Source: JAZGGS01 sp963764825 (GTDB lineage: Bacteria; Bacteroidota; Ignavibacteria; Ignavibacteriales; Ignavibacteriaceae). Taken from it: 64,000 nt of DNA. This document shows, piece after piece, positions 9,062 to 20,347 of the stretch; position 1 is the first letter of the stretch; each line of letters starts with the position of its first letter. The stretch lies in NCBI GenBank assembly GCA_963764825.1, contig CAVXUA010000016.1, positions 186,001 to 250,000 on the forward strand, read 5' to 3'. The notes below the pieces were generated by a model. That model searched no databases, was not told where the DNA came from, and saw only the letters and a program-made list of their open reading frames with translations. Made by a program: the position numbers and the translations under genes.

Positions 9062-9081
9062 TTTATTCTACTTACTTTTTA

Positions 9082-10684
9082 TTAAAAACCACCTAAGGAA
9101 CTATAGAATGCCTGTGCATCCTGCATAAACTTAACCATTTGATTTACTGATGAGGTCATAATATCCAGCATTGCTGATGGATAAACACCAAGGAAAATTA
9201 TTATTGCAGTTAATGGAATAAACATTAAATATTCTCTTACATCAAGATCTTTTAGAGAAGACCATTTATCTTTTAACTGACCAAGGTAAACTCTTTGCAT
9301 TGTCCAGAGCATATATCCTGCACCCAATAAAATTCCAAGTGTAGATATAATAGTTATAACTCTGATTGTTGGTTCGCCAAAAGCACCAAGGAATACAAAA
9401 GCTTCAGAAATAAATCCGCTTAAACCTGGTAAACCGATTGCGGCAAAGAATGCAACCATAACAAAGCCGGTATAAGCAGGCATCTGTGTAGCAATTCCTC
9501 CAAAATCATCAAGATTTCTTGTATGAGTTCTGTCGTAAAGTACTCCAACAATAAGGAAGAGCATAGCAGTAATTGTACCATGGTTGAACATCTGGAGAAT
9601 CGCTCCCGATATTCCCAACGTGTTAAGCGAGGCAATTCCAAGCAGGCAATAACCCATATGCGAAATAGAGGAGTAAGCGATAAGCTTCTTAAAGTCCCTC
9701 TGTGCCATTGCAGTTAAAGCACCGTAAATAATATTTATCATTCCAAACAAACCAATGTACCACGCAAGCTGCAGTGTGATTTCAGGAAATATGGGATAGT
9801 TGAGACGAAGGATTCCGTAAATACCCAATTTCAGCAGAACACCTGCAAGAATAACACTTATTGGAGTTGGTGCTTCAACATGTGCATCTGGTAACCAGGT
9901 ATGGAACGGGAACATTGGAATTTTGATGGCGAAACCTGCGAACAATCCAATGTAAGCTATAAATCTTAGGTTATCCGGATTCAGTGGTGAAAGAATTCCA
10001 TCTGTAGTAAAATTAGCAGTATCCATCATCGAAAGAATATTAAAAGTAAATACTTTAGAACCGTCAATCAGAGTTTCGGTTGTGCTAAAGTATAACCCTA
10101 TCATTACAAGCAAAATAAAAATACTTCCAAAGAGCGTATAGAGGAAGAACTTGATAGCTGCATATTCTCTTCGTGGACCGCCCCAAATACCGATAAGGAA
10201 GTACATAGGGAGCAGCATAATTTCCCAGAATACAAAGAAGAGGAAGAAATCAAGCGAAACAAACACACCCATCATCCCGGTATCGAGCAGTAAAAATAAT
10301 GCAAAGTAACCTTTAATTGATTTGCTAATATTCCAGGAAGATAAAGTTGCAATTAACATTACAATAGAAGTTAAGAGAATGAGCGGTGTGCTTAAACCAT
10401 CAACGCCCATAAAATAATCTATTTTAATTGTACCGATCCAGGGAAATCCCTCAATATTAATCCATCTGAATTTTTCAACAAACTGGAAAGAAGCTTGGGT
10501 CATTTATACCGCCAAGGGAGTAATCGAATGCAGTTAGAAGAATAACCGAAAGGATTACCTGCATTCCAGTTGCAAACAAAGTGATGTTTTTTATCATCTG
10601 CACTTTGTTATTTGGCAGGAAGAGGATCAATATCATCCCAAGAATTGGGAGGAATGTTATAAAAGTTAATATTGGAAAGTCCAT
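9082..10684 (-). CDS. nuoM: NADH-quinone oxidoreductase subunit M
   Basis: Antiporter-like proton-pumping subunit of complex I. The long 3' part is intact and shows DYFMGVDGLSTPLILLTS, the FFVFWEIMLLPMYFLIG block with its conserved Glu, FAGFAIKIPMFPFHTWLPDA and KKLIAYSSISHMGYCLLG with the pumping Lys residues. The N-terminal 60 residues (MDFPILTFITFLPILGM) are in another frame; the break lies near 10490. Repaired length is about 530 residues, as expected. Confidence 0.93.
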
Positions 10685-10709
10685 TTATCTACCTGATAGT
10701 TTCAAAAAC

Positions 10710-12806
10710 TTATATAGATTTAAATAAAAACAATAAAATCACTAATGAAAATACAACCAGTACAAGGTAGGTTTGCACTTTACCTGTCTGAAATCTCCTG
10801 AATAATAAACCGATAAACCCGCTTAAATAAGCCATTAAGTTTACAAACCCGTCAACTACAATGTTATCAAACTTACCTGCAAACCTTGAAAAAGCTTTTG
10901 TAACAGTAGCGCTTGCCGTCAACAATTCCATCTATTACTTTAAGATCGAATTTAGCAAGGAACCGTGCTAATCCAAGTGTGCCGGCAACAAAAGTTTTAT
11001 CATAAAATTCATCGAAATACCATTTGTTCAAAGAGAATTTATAGAGTGGTTTGAACCTCTCCGCAAGTTTATCTGCACTAATCTTTTTCCATTGATACAT
11101 AACAAATGCGAGAAGAATTCCGGATATCGCAACTAATAGTGATAAAATTACAGCAGTTCCATGAGAATGATGCAGTGCATTAGTATATTTTTGTGAATAC
11201 ATAACTCCGTTTTCACCTGGTTCTGTACCAACAATATCTGCTCTCATAAAATCAAATCTTTCACTTTCCGGTGTGTGACAGTACTGGAGTTTCAATCCAA
11301 TCGGAATAAAACCAACCAGCTTCAGCATCAATTGGATTTGGAGTGTACCAAATAAAAAATGAAAGACCCGCAAGCACAACTAACGGAAATGCCATTTTAA
11401 AACCAGATTCATGTGCATGCATCATATTTTTCTTTATTTTTTGGTTCTCCATGGAAAGTTAAAATAACTAGCCGGAACATATAGAAGGCAGTTAACAATG
11501 CTACAAAAAATCCAACTGCGGGGAAAAGCCAATGTCCTGTAAGCGAACCGAATGCAAAAGTCCCAGAAAGAATACCATCCTTACTTAAAAATCCTGATGT
11601 AAGAGGAATACCGGATATAGCCAGAGAGGAAATAAGGAAAGTGGCATAAGTAATCGGCATCTTCTTACGAAGTCCTCCCATATTATTTATATCCTGCTCA
11701 TGGTGCATTGCATGAATAACAGAACCGGAACCTAAAAATAAACAAGCTTTAAAAGAATGCATGAGTTATAAGATGAAAGAATGCAAACTTATAAGCACCA
11801 ACTCCAAGAGCTAAAACCATGTAACCAAGTTGCGAGATGGTTGAATAAGCTAAAACTTTTTTAATATCATTTTGCGTTAACGCAATTGTAGCTGGAATGA
11901 ATGCAGACAACGCACCAATTGCTGCAATGAACAACATGGCATCGGCAGTAAGTATTCCGAAAATTCTTACAACTAAATAAACACCGGCTGCAACCATTGT
12001 AGCTGCATGAATAAGAGCGCTAACAGGAGTAGGACCTTCCATTGCATCCGGAAGCCAAACATGAAGAGGGAATTGAGCAGATTTTCCTATAGCTCCGGCA
12101 GAAAATTAATATTCCTGTAACAGTTAGCCAGAAACCGCTGTTAAAAGGAAGATTACCCTTTGCAATCTCTCCAAAAATATCCTGGAAGGTAAATGTTTGA
12201 TATGTTGTAAACAGAATTAGAATTCCTGCAAGCATTCCAATATCACCAATTCGGTTAACTATAAATGCTTTTTTACCCGCATCGGAAGCAGATTTTTTCT
12301 CATACCAGAATCCAATCAACAGGTAAGATGAAATTCCAACTAATTCCCAGAAGATATACATCATCAGCATGTTACTGGTTATTACAATTCCTGCCATCGA
12401 AAAAGTGAAAAGACCAAGGTATGCAAAATACCTGTTATATCTTATATCACCTTTCATATAATCAACAGAGAAAAGATGAACAAGGAAACTAATAAGCATT
12501 ACAACAACAATCATCAATAGTGCTTATATCATCTAAAAGAATACCGAGCGTGATTGTTATTGAACCTATTACAGGAACGTTTCCAAAATCAATCCAGACA
12601 AACTCTGAGGTTATCGCTGTATCTGCAAAAGAAGTTAATTTAGCAAACAGGAGAATTCCCGATAAAACCAGTGAGATGAGCATCACAAGGTTCTCAAAAA
12701 TAAAAATCTTTGGAATTTTCTTTCCAAGCAGCAAGGTTACAATAAAACCGAGCAGCGGCAGGAATAAAATAAGAAGAGAATATGTTACCAGTAAGGATTC
12801 GCTCAT
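10710..12806 (-). CDS. nuoL: NADH-quinone oxidoreductase subunit L
   Basis: Largest antiporter-like subunit of complex I, carrying the lateral helix that spans the membrane arm. Family blocks include MLMMYIFWELVGISSYLLIG, GKSAQFPLHVWLPDAMEGP, SALIHAATMVAAGVYL and KKVLAYSTISQLGYMVL. The C-terminal helices near 10710-10900 form the end of the lateral element. Frame changes occur near 12530, 12105, 11765, 11440, 11280 and 10930, more than in any other gene of the operon. Four bases separate it from nuoK. Confidence 0.9.
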
Positions 12807-12810
12807 TAAA

Positions 12811-13122
12811 TCAATCTCTTAAAGTGTCTAATTCATCAACATTAATATTTACAAATGTTTTATAAACATTTAAAACTATTGCAAGCGCAATAGCAGCTTC
12901 TGCTGCTGCAAGTACAATTACAAACAGTGCAACCATCTGTCCTTGCAAACCAAAATTACCGTAGCGTGCAAAGGCAATAAAATTAATATTTGATGCGTTA
13001 AGTATCAGCTCAATACCCATAAGTACCATAACGGCATTCTTCCTCGTAACAACACCATAAATGCCAAGGCAGAAGAGGATAGAACTAACAACTAAAAAAT
13101 GTGTTAAACTTATTTCTAACAT
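12811..13122 (-). CDS. nuoK: NADH-quinone oxidoreductase subunit K
   Basis: Small membrane subunit (103 residues, three transmembrane helices) of complex I. The pattern LFCLGIYGVVTRKNAVMVLM followed by GIELILNASNINFIAF contains the two conserved membrane Glu residues of the proton-transfer axis; the second is in the AAAEAAIALAIVLNVYK helix. The frame is intact. It ends two bases into the gap before nuoL. Confidence 0.96.
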   Translation of the reverse strand: MLEISLTHFLVVSSILFCLGIYGVVTRKNAVMVLMGIELILNASNINFIAFARYGNFGLQGQMVALFVIVLAAAEAAIALAIVLNVYKTFVNINVDELDTLRD

Positions 13123-13124
13123 AA

Positions 13125-13614
13125 TTATTTTCTCGCCATTGAAGCTGCACCGATTAGTGCAATCAATAGTAAAATTCCAAGTAGTTCAAAAATCAGAACA
13201 TACTCGGTTATCAGCATAGTGCCAAGTGTTGTAAGAGTTGATTGCAGGCATCTCCGAATCAACAACTCTCCATTCAGTGTTAAGAACAACTGCGCCAACA
13301 ATTCCTGTGAACAGACCAACTCCAATTGCAGCAGGAAGAGTATGAATAGTTCCGGTTTTAATATCAACTTCTGTTATTTTATTTGTTATCATAACACCGA
13401 AGATTAAAAGTATAAGTATTCCGCCAACGTATACTATTAACTGAACGATTGCTACAAAGTCTGCCCCGAGCAGCACATAAATTCCAGCAACACCAAAGAA
13501 GGTAAATAGCAGGTTAAAAGCTGCGCGCACAATATTCCTGCTTGTAACAACGAATACTGCTGAAACAAGTGTAACTGCAGCAAACAGATAAAATATTATT
13601 TCGTAAACGCCCAT
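13125..13614 (-). CDS. nuoJ: NADH-quinone oxidoreductase subunit J
   Basis: Membrane subunit of complex I. The N-terminal helix, then SRNIVRAAFNLLFTFFGVAG, and the third helix VAIVQLIVYVGGILILLIFG with its pi-bulge region are characteristic. A frame change near 13240 separates the C-terminal helix (LITEYVLIFELLGILLLIAL, ending SMARK). Its start directly follows the repaired nuoI stop. Confidence 0.92.
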
Positions 13615-14212
13615 TTACTTTTCTTCCTTTTCACTATCTGGCTTTTTTTCCGGTTCATCTTTTTTAGCTGCTTTTTCTTCAGCGGCTTTTTTAGCTGCAG
13701 CTGCTTTGTCAGCTTCCTTTTTTGCTTGCATCTCTTCGAAGTTTTTCTTCTTTTCTGCTATTTCATCTTGTGCTTAATGTTACAAAATCGTAAATCAATT
13801 TGCTTCTTTCGAATTCAGAAAATTCATAAACGTCCGTCATATAAATACAATCTGTAGGACATGGAAAAACACATAATTCGCAATAGCAGCATTTCGCAAT
13901 ATCAATATCGAATTTTGTTACCCACAGTGCTTTCTTTTTCCCATTAGAAGTTATACCAAGATCTTCGCCGGGAATTGATTTTACAGTTTCAATATCAATA
14001 CACGAAACAGGGCATGCACGTGAACATTGATCGCACCCAATGCAGTCATCCATATTAACATAAAGACGGTTGCGCTCACGTTCGGGAAGTTCTGGTCTAA
14101 CAGTAGGGTATTGTATGGTTACAGCAGGAACAAACATATGTTTAAACGTAACTCTCATCCCGATTAAAATCGTAAACAGCCCGCCCCAGAATCTTTGTAA
14201 ATAATTTATCAT
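13615..14212 (-). CDS. nuoI: NADH-quinone oxidoreductase subunit I with Lys/Ala/Glu-rich tail
   Basis: Carries two [4Fe-4S] clusters that pass electrons to NuoB. Two ferredoxin motifs are visible: CIGCDQCSRACPVSC and CCYCELCVFPCPTDC. The ORF as sequenced stops after LIYDFVTLSTR, but a one-base correction near 13775 continues the frame for about 50 residues of charged tail (EEMQAKKEADKAAAAKKAAE and similar), ending exactly one base before nuoJ. That perfect junction supports the extended form. Tails of this composition are not part of the core NuoI fold; the role is unknown. Confidence 0.9.
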
Positions 14213-14213
14213 T

Positions 14214-15287
14214 CTATAATACTGTGATCAATCCAACAATTATTAAAATTACAAATGCAAACGGTATCATATACTTCCAGCAAAATGCCATTAGTTGATC
14301 AACCCTGAATCTTGGAAGAGTCCATCGCAGCCACATTTGTAAAAATATAAAGAGTAAACCTTTTACCGTGAACCAGAAAAACTGTTCGAAAGGAATAAGC
14401 CATTGCAAATCAAGAGAATTACCAAGATAACCAAAAGGAGATTGGAAACCGCCGAAAAATAAGACTGCAATTATTGCAGAAACAGCAAACATATTTGCAT
14501 ACTCTGCAAGGAAGAACATAGCAAACTTCATCCCGGAATACTCAGTGTGAAAACCTGATACAAGTTCTGATTCTGCTTCCGGAATATCGAATGGTGTTCT
14601 GTTTACTTCTGCAAGCATGCTTATAAAAATTATAAGAAATCCCATCATCATAAATGGAATAAGTAAGAATTTCTGTAAACCGAATTCAGGACCGCCAAGT
14701 ATCATCCAATTCCAGAAGTAGCCAGTTTGCATTTCACTTAAAGTATGAAGGTTAACTGTGCCAGTTACCATTATAACAGTAAGTATTATCAGCAGTGTAG
14801 GAATTTCGTAGCTAATAATCTGCGCAGCAGCCCTCATTGCACCTAAAAGTGAGTACTTATTATTTGAAGCCCAGCCAGCCATTAATATTCCAGCAACAAC
14901 CAACCCGGTAACGGCAACTATGTATATTAATCCAAGTTCTATCTGAGAACCGATAAACGCACCTGAAAATGGGATTGCTGCAAATGCGGCGTAGCTTCCT
15001 GCAAAAACCAGCAGGGGAGCGAGGTTAAAAAGTTTCTTATCATTCGCGGAAGCTGTAATATCTTCTTTTTGCAGAAGTTTTATAAGATCAGCTATAGTTT
15101 GAAGAATACCATGATAGCCAACACGCATCGGTCCAAGCCGGTCTTGCATATGTGCGGATACTTTTCGTTCAGCCAGTACAGCAACCAAAACAAACGGAAG
15201 AATGAAAAGTAAAAGAGGTAGCCAACTTTGTATAAAAGCTGCTAATAATTCACTGCCGGTTATTTCGAAAAGCCAATCGTATATCAT
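14214..15287 (-). CDS. nuoH: NADH-quinone oxidoreductase subunit H
   Basis: Membrane subunit that forms the quinone-binding cavity together with NuoB and NuoD. It is intact at 357 residues with about eight helices. Family signatures are AERKVSAHMQDRLGPMRVGY near residue 45, PFDIPEAESELVSGFHTEYS near residue 230 and LRWTLPRFRVDQLM near the C-terminus. Its start overlaps the nuoD stop by four bases (ATGA). Confidence 0.97.
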   Translation of the reverse strand: MIYDWLFEITGSELLAAFIQSWLPLLLFILPFVLVAVLAERKVSAHMQDRLGPMRVGYHGILQTIADLIKLLQKEDITASANDKKLFNLAPLLVFAGSYAAFAAIPFSGAFIGSQIELGLIYIVAVTGLVVAGILMAGWASNNKYSLLGAMRAAAQIISYEIPTLLIILTVIMVTGTVNLHTLSEMQTGYFWNWMILGGPEFGLQKFLLIPFMMMGFLIIFISMLAEVNRTPFDIPEAESELVSGFHTEYSGMKFAMFFLAEYANMFAVSAIIAVLFFGGFQSPFGYLGNSLDLQWLIPFEQFFWFTVKGLLFIFLQMWLRWTLPRFRVDQLMAFCWKYMIPFAFVILIIVGLITVL

Positions 15288-16400
15288 CTGTCAATCTCTC
15301 CTAAAACGATATCGATACTTCCCAAAATTGCCACTACATCTGCAACCATCCATCCTTTGCACAACTCACCCATAATAGAAAGATTTACAAATGAAGGTGC
15401 ACGAACTTTTATCCTGTAAGGATTTAGAGAACCATCGCTAATAATAAAATAACCAAGTTCACCGCGTGGATTTTCAACTCTAGTATATATTTGTCCGACA
15501 GGCGGTTTAACTCTTTTAGGAATTGCTGAAGTAACATCGCCATCAGGAATTTGTTCGATTGCTTGTTCTATTATTTTTAAGCTCTCCTCCATTTCGCGAA
15601 CTCTAATAATATAGCGGTCCCAGCAATCACCTGTTTTTCCTCTTTCACCTGATCCAACAGGTATTTCATAATCAAACTTATCATAAACTGAATATGGATC
15701 ATCTCTCCTGAGATCCCATTTAACACCGCTTGCGCGCAAGTTGGGTCCTGTAATCCCAAAATTAATTGCGGTTTCTTTTGGAAGAGGAGCTACGTTTGCA
15801 GTTCTATCAATAAAAATCTGGTTATAGGAAAGAAGATCATTTAACTCTTTAATATTTGGTTTGAATTCTTTTATAAACTCTCTTGTTAGTCTTATAAAAT
15901 CAGGATGAAGATCATGAGAAACGCCACCAATCCATATATAATTATATAAAAGCCGTGCACCGCAGGTAATTTCAAAAAGATGAAGAATTTTTTCTCTATC
16001 TCTAAAACAATAAAGAAAAGGTGTGAAAGCGCCAATATCTGCACCATAAGTACCCAAGAGCTACAAGGTGAGAGGCAATCCGCTGAAGTTCTCCCATAAT
16101 AACGCGGATATATTCAACTCTTTCAGGAACTTCAATTCCCATCAATCTTTCAACTGCAAGAGCATACCCAAATTCATTGTACATAGCAGCAAGATAGTCC
16201 ATCCTGTCCGTATAAGGAATAACCTGCGGGTAAGTCATAGCTTCGGCATGTTTTTCAAAACATCTATGCAGGTAGCCTATGTGAGGAATAACATCAGAAA
16301 TAATTTCACCTTCCAGCTTAAGCTCCAACCTCAACACGCCATGTGTGGAAGGATGCTGGGGTCCCATATTCAAAATCATTTCTTCTGTCTTAAGTGCCAT
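15284..16400 (-). CDS. nuoD: NADH-quinone oxidoreductase subunit D
   Basis: Peripheral-arm subunit that lines the quinone site, descended from the large subunit of NiFe hydrogenases. The N-terminal LNMGPQHPSTHGVLRLEL with the quinone-site His, then HIGYLHRCFEKHAE, the CGARLLYNYIWIGGV region, and the C-terminal VVAILGSIDIVLGEIDR are all present. A frame change near 16040 splits it within the stretch after SHLVALG. The start overlaps the end of nuoC by 25 bases. Confidence 0.94.
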
Positions 16401-16946
16401 TCAGCTAATAATCCTTTAATCGGTACTTTCATACCCTGGTAAAATTCAGGGTTCTTATAATCTTTTCTTAATGGATGGCCTGCTTCCCAATCGTAAGGCA
16501 TTAATATTCTTCTTAAATCAGGATGATTTAAAAACTTAATTCCATACAGATCAAAAGCTTCGCGTTCGTGCCAGTCAGAGCTTCTCCATATTTCTGCTAC
16601 AGAAGCAACTTCAGGATTTTCTCTTTCTGTTGAAACTTTAAGTGTAATTTTATGTTTTAATTCAATCGATTCAAGATGATACCAAACGCTTAGTGTTCCT
16701 CCTTTAATTGTATCAAATCCCTTTTCATCTTTCTCTTTTTCACCATTGGCATCATCAACACCGGAAAGGTTCATCAACGAATCGAATTTAAATTCTTCAC
16801 TTTCTAAAAGGAAGGTGCAGATCTTATCAATCTCAAGCGGACTTGACTTCAATAAACGGTTCAACCGGTTTATCGGTAACCAATTCTGTAACAGAACCAG
16901 GAAATTTTTCTTTTAATATGTTAAATATTTCTTCAGCGGATTTCAT
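16376..16946 (-). CDS. nuoC: NADH-quinone oxidoreductase subunit C
   Basis: Peripheral-arm 30-kDa subunit. The conserved block REAFDLYGIKFLNHPDLRRI with ILMPYDWEAGHPLRKDY identifies it. The N-terminus (MKSAEEIFNILKEKFPG) lies in another frame; the change is near 16862, where the shorter ORF would begin with a spurious Met. The protein has about 190 residues after repair. It is a separate gene, not fused to nuoD. Confidence 0.93.
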
Positions 16947-17027
16947 TTGTTTATAATTTATTTTTTTTGTCAGATGGAACAAGCATATAATCAACTTTTA
17001 CTATGTAAGTATTTTTACATGTTCGTT

Positions 17028-17517
17028 TCATACGTTCTTATCACCAAAAGATTCATTTCTTATTTTTTCCTGAAGCTTAAAGTCCTTCCAGCAGTGCTTC
17101 CGGGCGAGGAGGGCATCCGGGTACAAATACATCAACAGGTATAACCCTGTCAACACCATTTAATACATGGTAACCGTGCTCCCAGTAAGGTCCGCCACAA
17201 TTTGAGCAGCTACCCATAGAAATAACATATTTTGGATCAGGCATCTGTTCGTATAATCTTTTAATCCTGATTGCCATTTTAAGGGTTACTGTGCCGGAAA
17301 TAATAATTACATCAGATTGGCGTGGTGAAGGACGGGGAATTACACCAAAGCGGTCAAAATCATAATGTGATGCAGATGTTGCCATCATTTCAATTGCACA
17401 GCAAGCCAATCCAAAACCAACCTGCCACAGTGATGATAGGCGTGCCCAGTTAAACAGGTCTTCAACTTTAGTAATTATAATATTATCATCTGTAAAATGC
17501 TGATCTGATAAATTCAT
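17028..17517 (-). CDS. nuoB: NADH-quinone oxidoreductase subunit B
   Basis: Holds cluster N2, the last [4Fe-4S] centre before quinone. The tandem Cys pair in GLACCAIEMM and the later SMGSCSNCGG and FVPGCPPRPEALLEGL segments are the N2 ligand regions. As sequenced a stop follows LLEGL; shifting one base near 17078 continues with KLQEKIRNESFG, the usual C-terminal continuation, to a stop at 17028. nuoA lies seven bases upstream. Confidence 0.94.
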
Positions 17518-17524
17518 ATATTCT

Positions 17525-17958
17525 CTAATTAACCAGGGTTAAATTTTCTTTTTCTTGTTTGTCGGGAGGCGATTTTGTAATTACCGGTTCCTTAATTTTT
17601 GGGCGAACCCATTCAAGATCACCTTTTCTCCATTCATAAGCCATTCCTAATCCTAACAGAATTAAGAATATTGCACCAACCAGGTAACCGATAAATCCAA
17701 AATTTTTATATACCAGTGCCCAGGGAATTAGCAGGACAACTTCCACATCAAAAATTAAGAAGATAAGGGCTACAACGTAAAACCTAATATTGAATTTAAC
17801 CCAGGGAGAACCCTCAGGGTTTTCGCCGCACTCGTATGTGGTTAATTTTTCACGAGTCGGGCGGGCAGGTCTGATGAACTTTGCTACAACAAGGGCAACG
17901 ATCACAAAAAGACTGCAGTTAGAATAAAGACGAATACTTTACCGAATTCTGTAAGCAT
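17525..17958 (-). CDS. nuoA: NADH-quinone oxidoreductase subunit A
   Basis: First gene of the complex I operon; a three-helix membrane subunit. The loop YECGENPEGSPWVKFNIRFY and the helix FLIFDVEVVLLIPWAL with conserved acidic residues are diagnostic. The first helix (MLTEFGKVFVFILTAVF) is in another frame, with the change near 17910. The C-terminus is slightly extended by a hydrophilic stretch ending NLTLVN. The promoter should lie in the gap upstream. Confidence 0.92.
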
Positions 17959-18400
17959 AATTTCAAAAAATATTGCGTGAAAATTAACACTACTAAAAAG
18001 TAATGTCAAGAAAAGTTAAAAGTTTGTATGAAAAATTATTAATATAAAGTAAAGTTGGGCAGTCTAAAAGTTGCTGGTCAGTAGACTTCACACAATTGTT
18101 ACCAGCGGTGTACTAAACTGGAGAACATAATTTAAATAATATATTTAATATTCTCATAGAGAGTGCCAAGCACCTATGGCTATATCTCTTCGAAGGTGCC
18201 TGGTCATTATTTCGTGCCAATTGATTCATATCCTCCCAACAATTTCAAATTGATTATCAAATTGATTATCTTATATATTTTAACTACAAAAAACGAATGA
18301 TGTTAATGTATTACCCAAATGTGATATTTACTCATTCATTCCTAAAAAATTCTTTTTTTAATCTATTATTTATTTAAGACAAGTTTGTAGAGTAGATATA
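17959..18400. other. Intergenic region upstream of nuoA
   Basis: A divergent gap of about 440 bases that must hold the promoters of the nuo operon and of the 18401 gene. No protein or RNA gene is apparent. It contains GCTGGT / ACCAGC arms near 18074-18109 and the better inverted repeat annotated separately at 18166-18203. Confidence 0.4.
18166..18203. repeat. Inverted repeat, REP-like GTGCC/GGCAC hairpin
   Basis: Arms CCAAGCACCT and AGGTGCCTGG pair over 10 positions with one mismatch around an 18-base loop. Flanking GTGCC copies lie on both sides (18163 and about 18214). GTGCC-containing imperfect hairpins are the usual form of REP elements mobilised by RAYT transposases; no such transposase is in this window. 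Confidence 0.4.
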
Positions 18401-19266
18401 GTGGATTTAGCAAAACAATATATTATCCAGAGTTTAACTGCTGCTTCGAATAATTTGAGGTTAAACTCACAGCAGATTGAAGTTGTTGCACTGCTTCGTG
18501 AGGCAATTCAACATTCTGATGATATTGCAAATGATATATTGGAGATGAAAAAAATTACGCAGCTCTCTACTTTTGCCATCCGTCTTAATGAAATACATAA
18601 TTTCCTTACGCAGGGTAAAGTTGATTTTTTTAAAATCTCTGAAAAATTCAAAGAGCACAGTCAGTATCTTATTAGAGATCTTAACCACTTGCTGGAAACA
18701 GTAAATCCCGATTCTTTTAAAGCTGCGCTTAAAGTTTTAAAAGGAGAAACTGAGAAGAGGTACAAGAGGAAAAAGAAATTGATGTTGATTTATCTAAAAG
18801 AGAAGCTGATCCGGAGGACCTTGTTATAAAGGAGAGTGAAGCACTTAAAGCAGAATTTATTATGGAAGATGATAGTGATGAAGACGAAGCTTATCATGAT
18901 TTTGAAGAGACAATACTAGCACCAATCAAATCGGTTGATGCGTTGCTTGGAAATATTGCGCTTGGCAAAATAAATAATGAGGAAATTATAAAGTACGCAA
19001 ATGTAATGAACAGGAATGCATCAATTTCTGAAAAGATTGGTTTTGATATAATCGCAAATATGCACAGCACAATTTCCATGGCATTACAGTTTATTAAAGC
19101 TGGAAACCTTCGGTCTTCCACAAACGTGGTTGAAGAAATACGTGCGTGCCTTATAGTTATAGTTGCAATTATAAAAGGGAAAGAAGTGGATATTACAAAT
19201 TATCTTAAAAAAGCTGAAGGTTTTGGTAAAAAAATTCAATTAATTAGTAAAGAAAGAGTTAGGTAA
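18401..19266 (+). CDS. Unrecognised acidic helical protein
   Basis: About 288 residues from a GTG start, with a frame change near 18750. The N-terminal part (AKQYIIQSLTAASNNLRL) and the C-terminal part (SISEKIGFDIIANMHSTISM) appear fully helical; they are joined by a strongly acidic linker rich in Glu and Asp (EDDSDEDEAYHDFEE). No signal peptide, membrane helix or catalytic motif is visible. Its stop codon abuts the manC start, so the two are probably cotranscribed. I do not recognise the family. Confidence 0.6.
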
Positions 19267-20335
19267 ATGAAACTATATGCAGTTATTATGGCAGGAGGCG
19301 TTGGTTCCAGGTTTTGGCCAAGAAGTAAAAAGAAAACTCCCAAGCAATTAATCAAGATCTTCGGCGAAAACACAATGATACAGGATACTGTGGAAAGGTT
19401 AAAAGGATTAATCGAGCCGGAAAATATTATTATCATTACAAATAAAATTCAAAAACAGGAGATACAAGAGCAACTTCCTTCTATTCCCGTGAAAAATATT
19501 ATTGAAGAACCGTTTGGTAGAAACACAGCTGCCTGTGTTGGGCTGGCTGCTGTAATTGTTCAAAGCAAGAACGAAGATGCTATAACTTTGGTGCTTCCTG
19601 CAGATCATATTATAAGAGAAACAGAGGAGTTCCATCAAACATTATTAAGAGCTGCAGAATATGCAAATGAATCGAAAGGACTTGTAACTATAGGTATAAC
19701 CCCTTCGCAGCCGGAAACCGGCTACGGTTATATTCAGATTGATGAAACGAAAGTAAAGGATCACTTTTATAAAGTCTTATACTTTTGCAGAAAAACCAAA
19801 CTATGCAACTGCAGTACGATTTGTAAAAAGCGGCGACTTCTTCTGGAACAGTGGAATGTTTATTTGGCGGACAGATGCTATCCTGAATGAAATTAAAGAA
19901 TATATGCCTGAACTTTTTGAAGGTTTGCAGATAATTAAAAAAGATATTGGAACACCAAAATTTGATGAAACTCTTAGCAATGTTTACGGGCAGCTAAAAA
20001 AGATCTCAATTGATTATGGCGTGATGGAACATTCAAAAAATGTTTTTCTTGTTAAGGGTAATTTTGCCTGGAGCGATGTTGGAAGCTGGGAGGCAGTTTA
20101 CCAGCTAAGTGAAAAGGATGATGAAGGAAATGTTAAGGTTGGAAAAACTTACACCGAACTTTCAAGTGATTCCTATATTTATTCACCGGATAAATTTACT
20201 GCAGTTATAGGTGTGGATAATATTATAGTAATTAATAGTAAAGATTCCTTGCTTATTTGCAGAAGAGATAACTCGCAGGATGTTAAAAAAGTTATAGATT
20301 ACCTCAAGTTTAATAAACTGGATGATTACATTTAA
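19267..20335 (+). CDS. manC: Mannose-1-phosphate guanylyltransferase
   Basis: Makes GDP-mannose from mannose 1-phosphate and GTP for glycan synthesis. The nucleotide-binding signature AVIMAGGVGSRFWPRSKKKTPKQ is at the N-terminus (key residues GGxGxRxWPxS, Lys of the TPKQ block), followed by EEPFGRNTAAC, VLPADHII and FAWSDVGSWEAV. It is the single-domain form of about 355 residues, lacking the mannose isomerase domain. A frame change near 19785 splits it. It directly follows the helical protein gene with no gap. Confidence 0.9.
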
Positions 20336-20347
20336 AGTTCACTCTAA

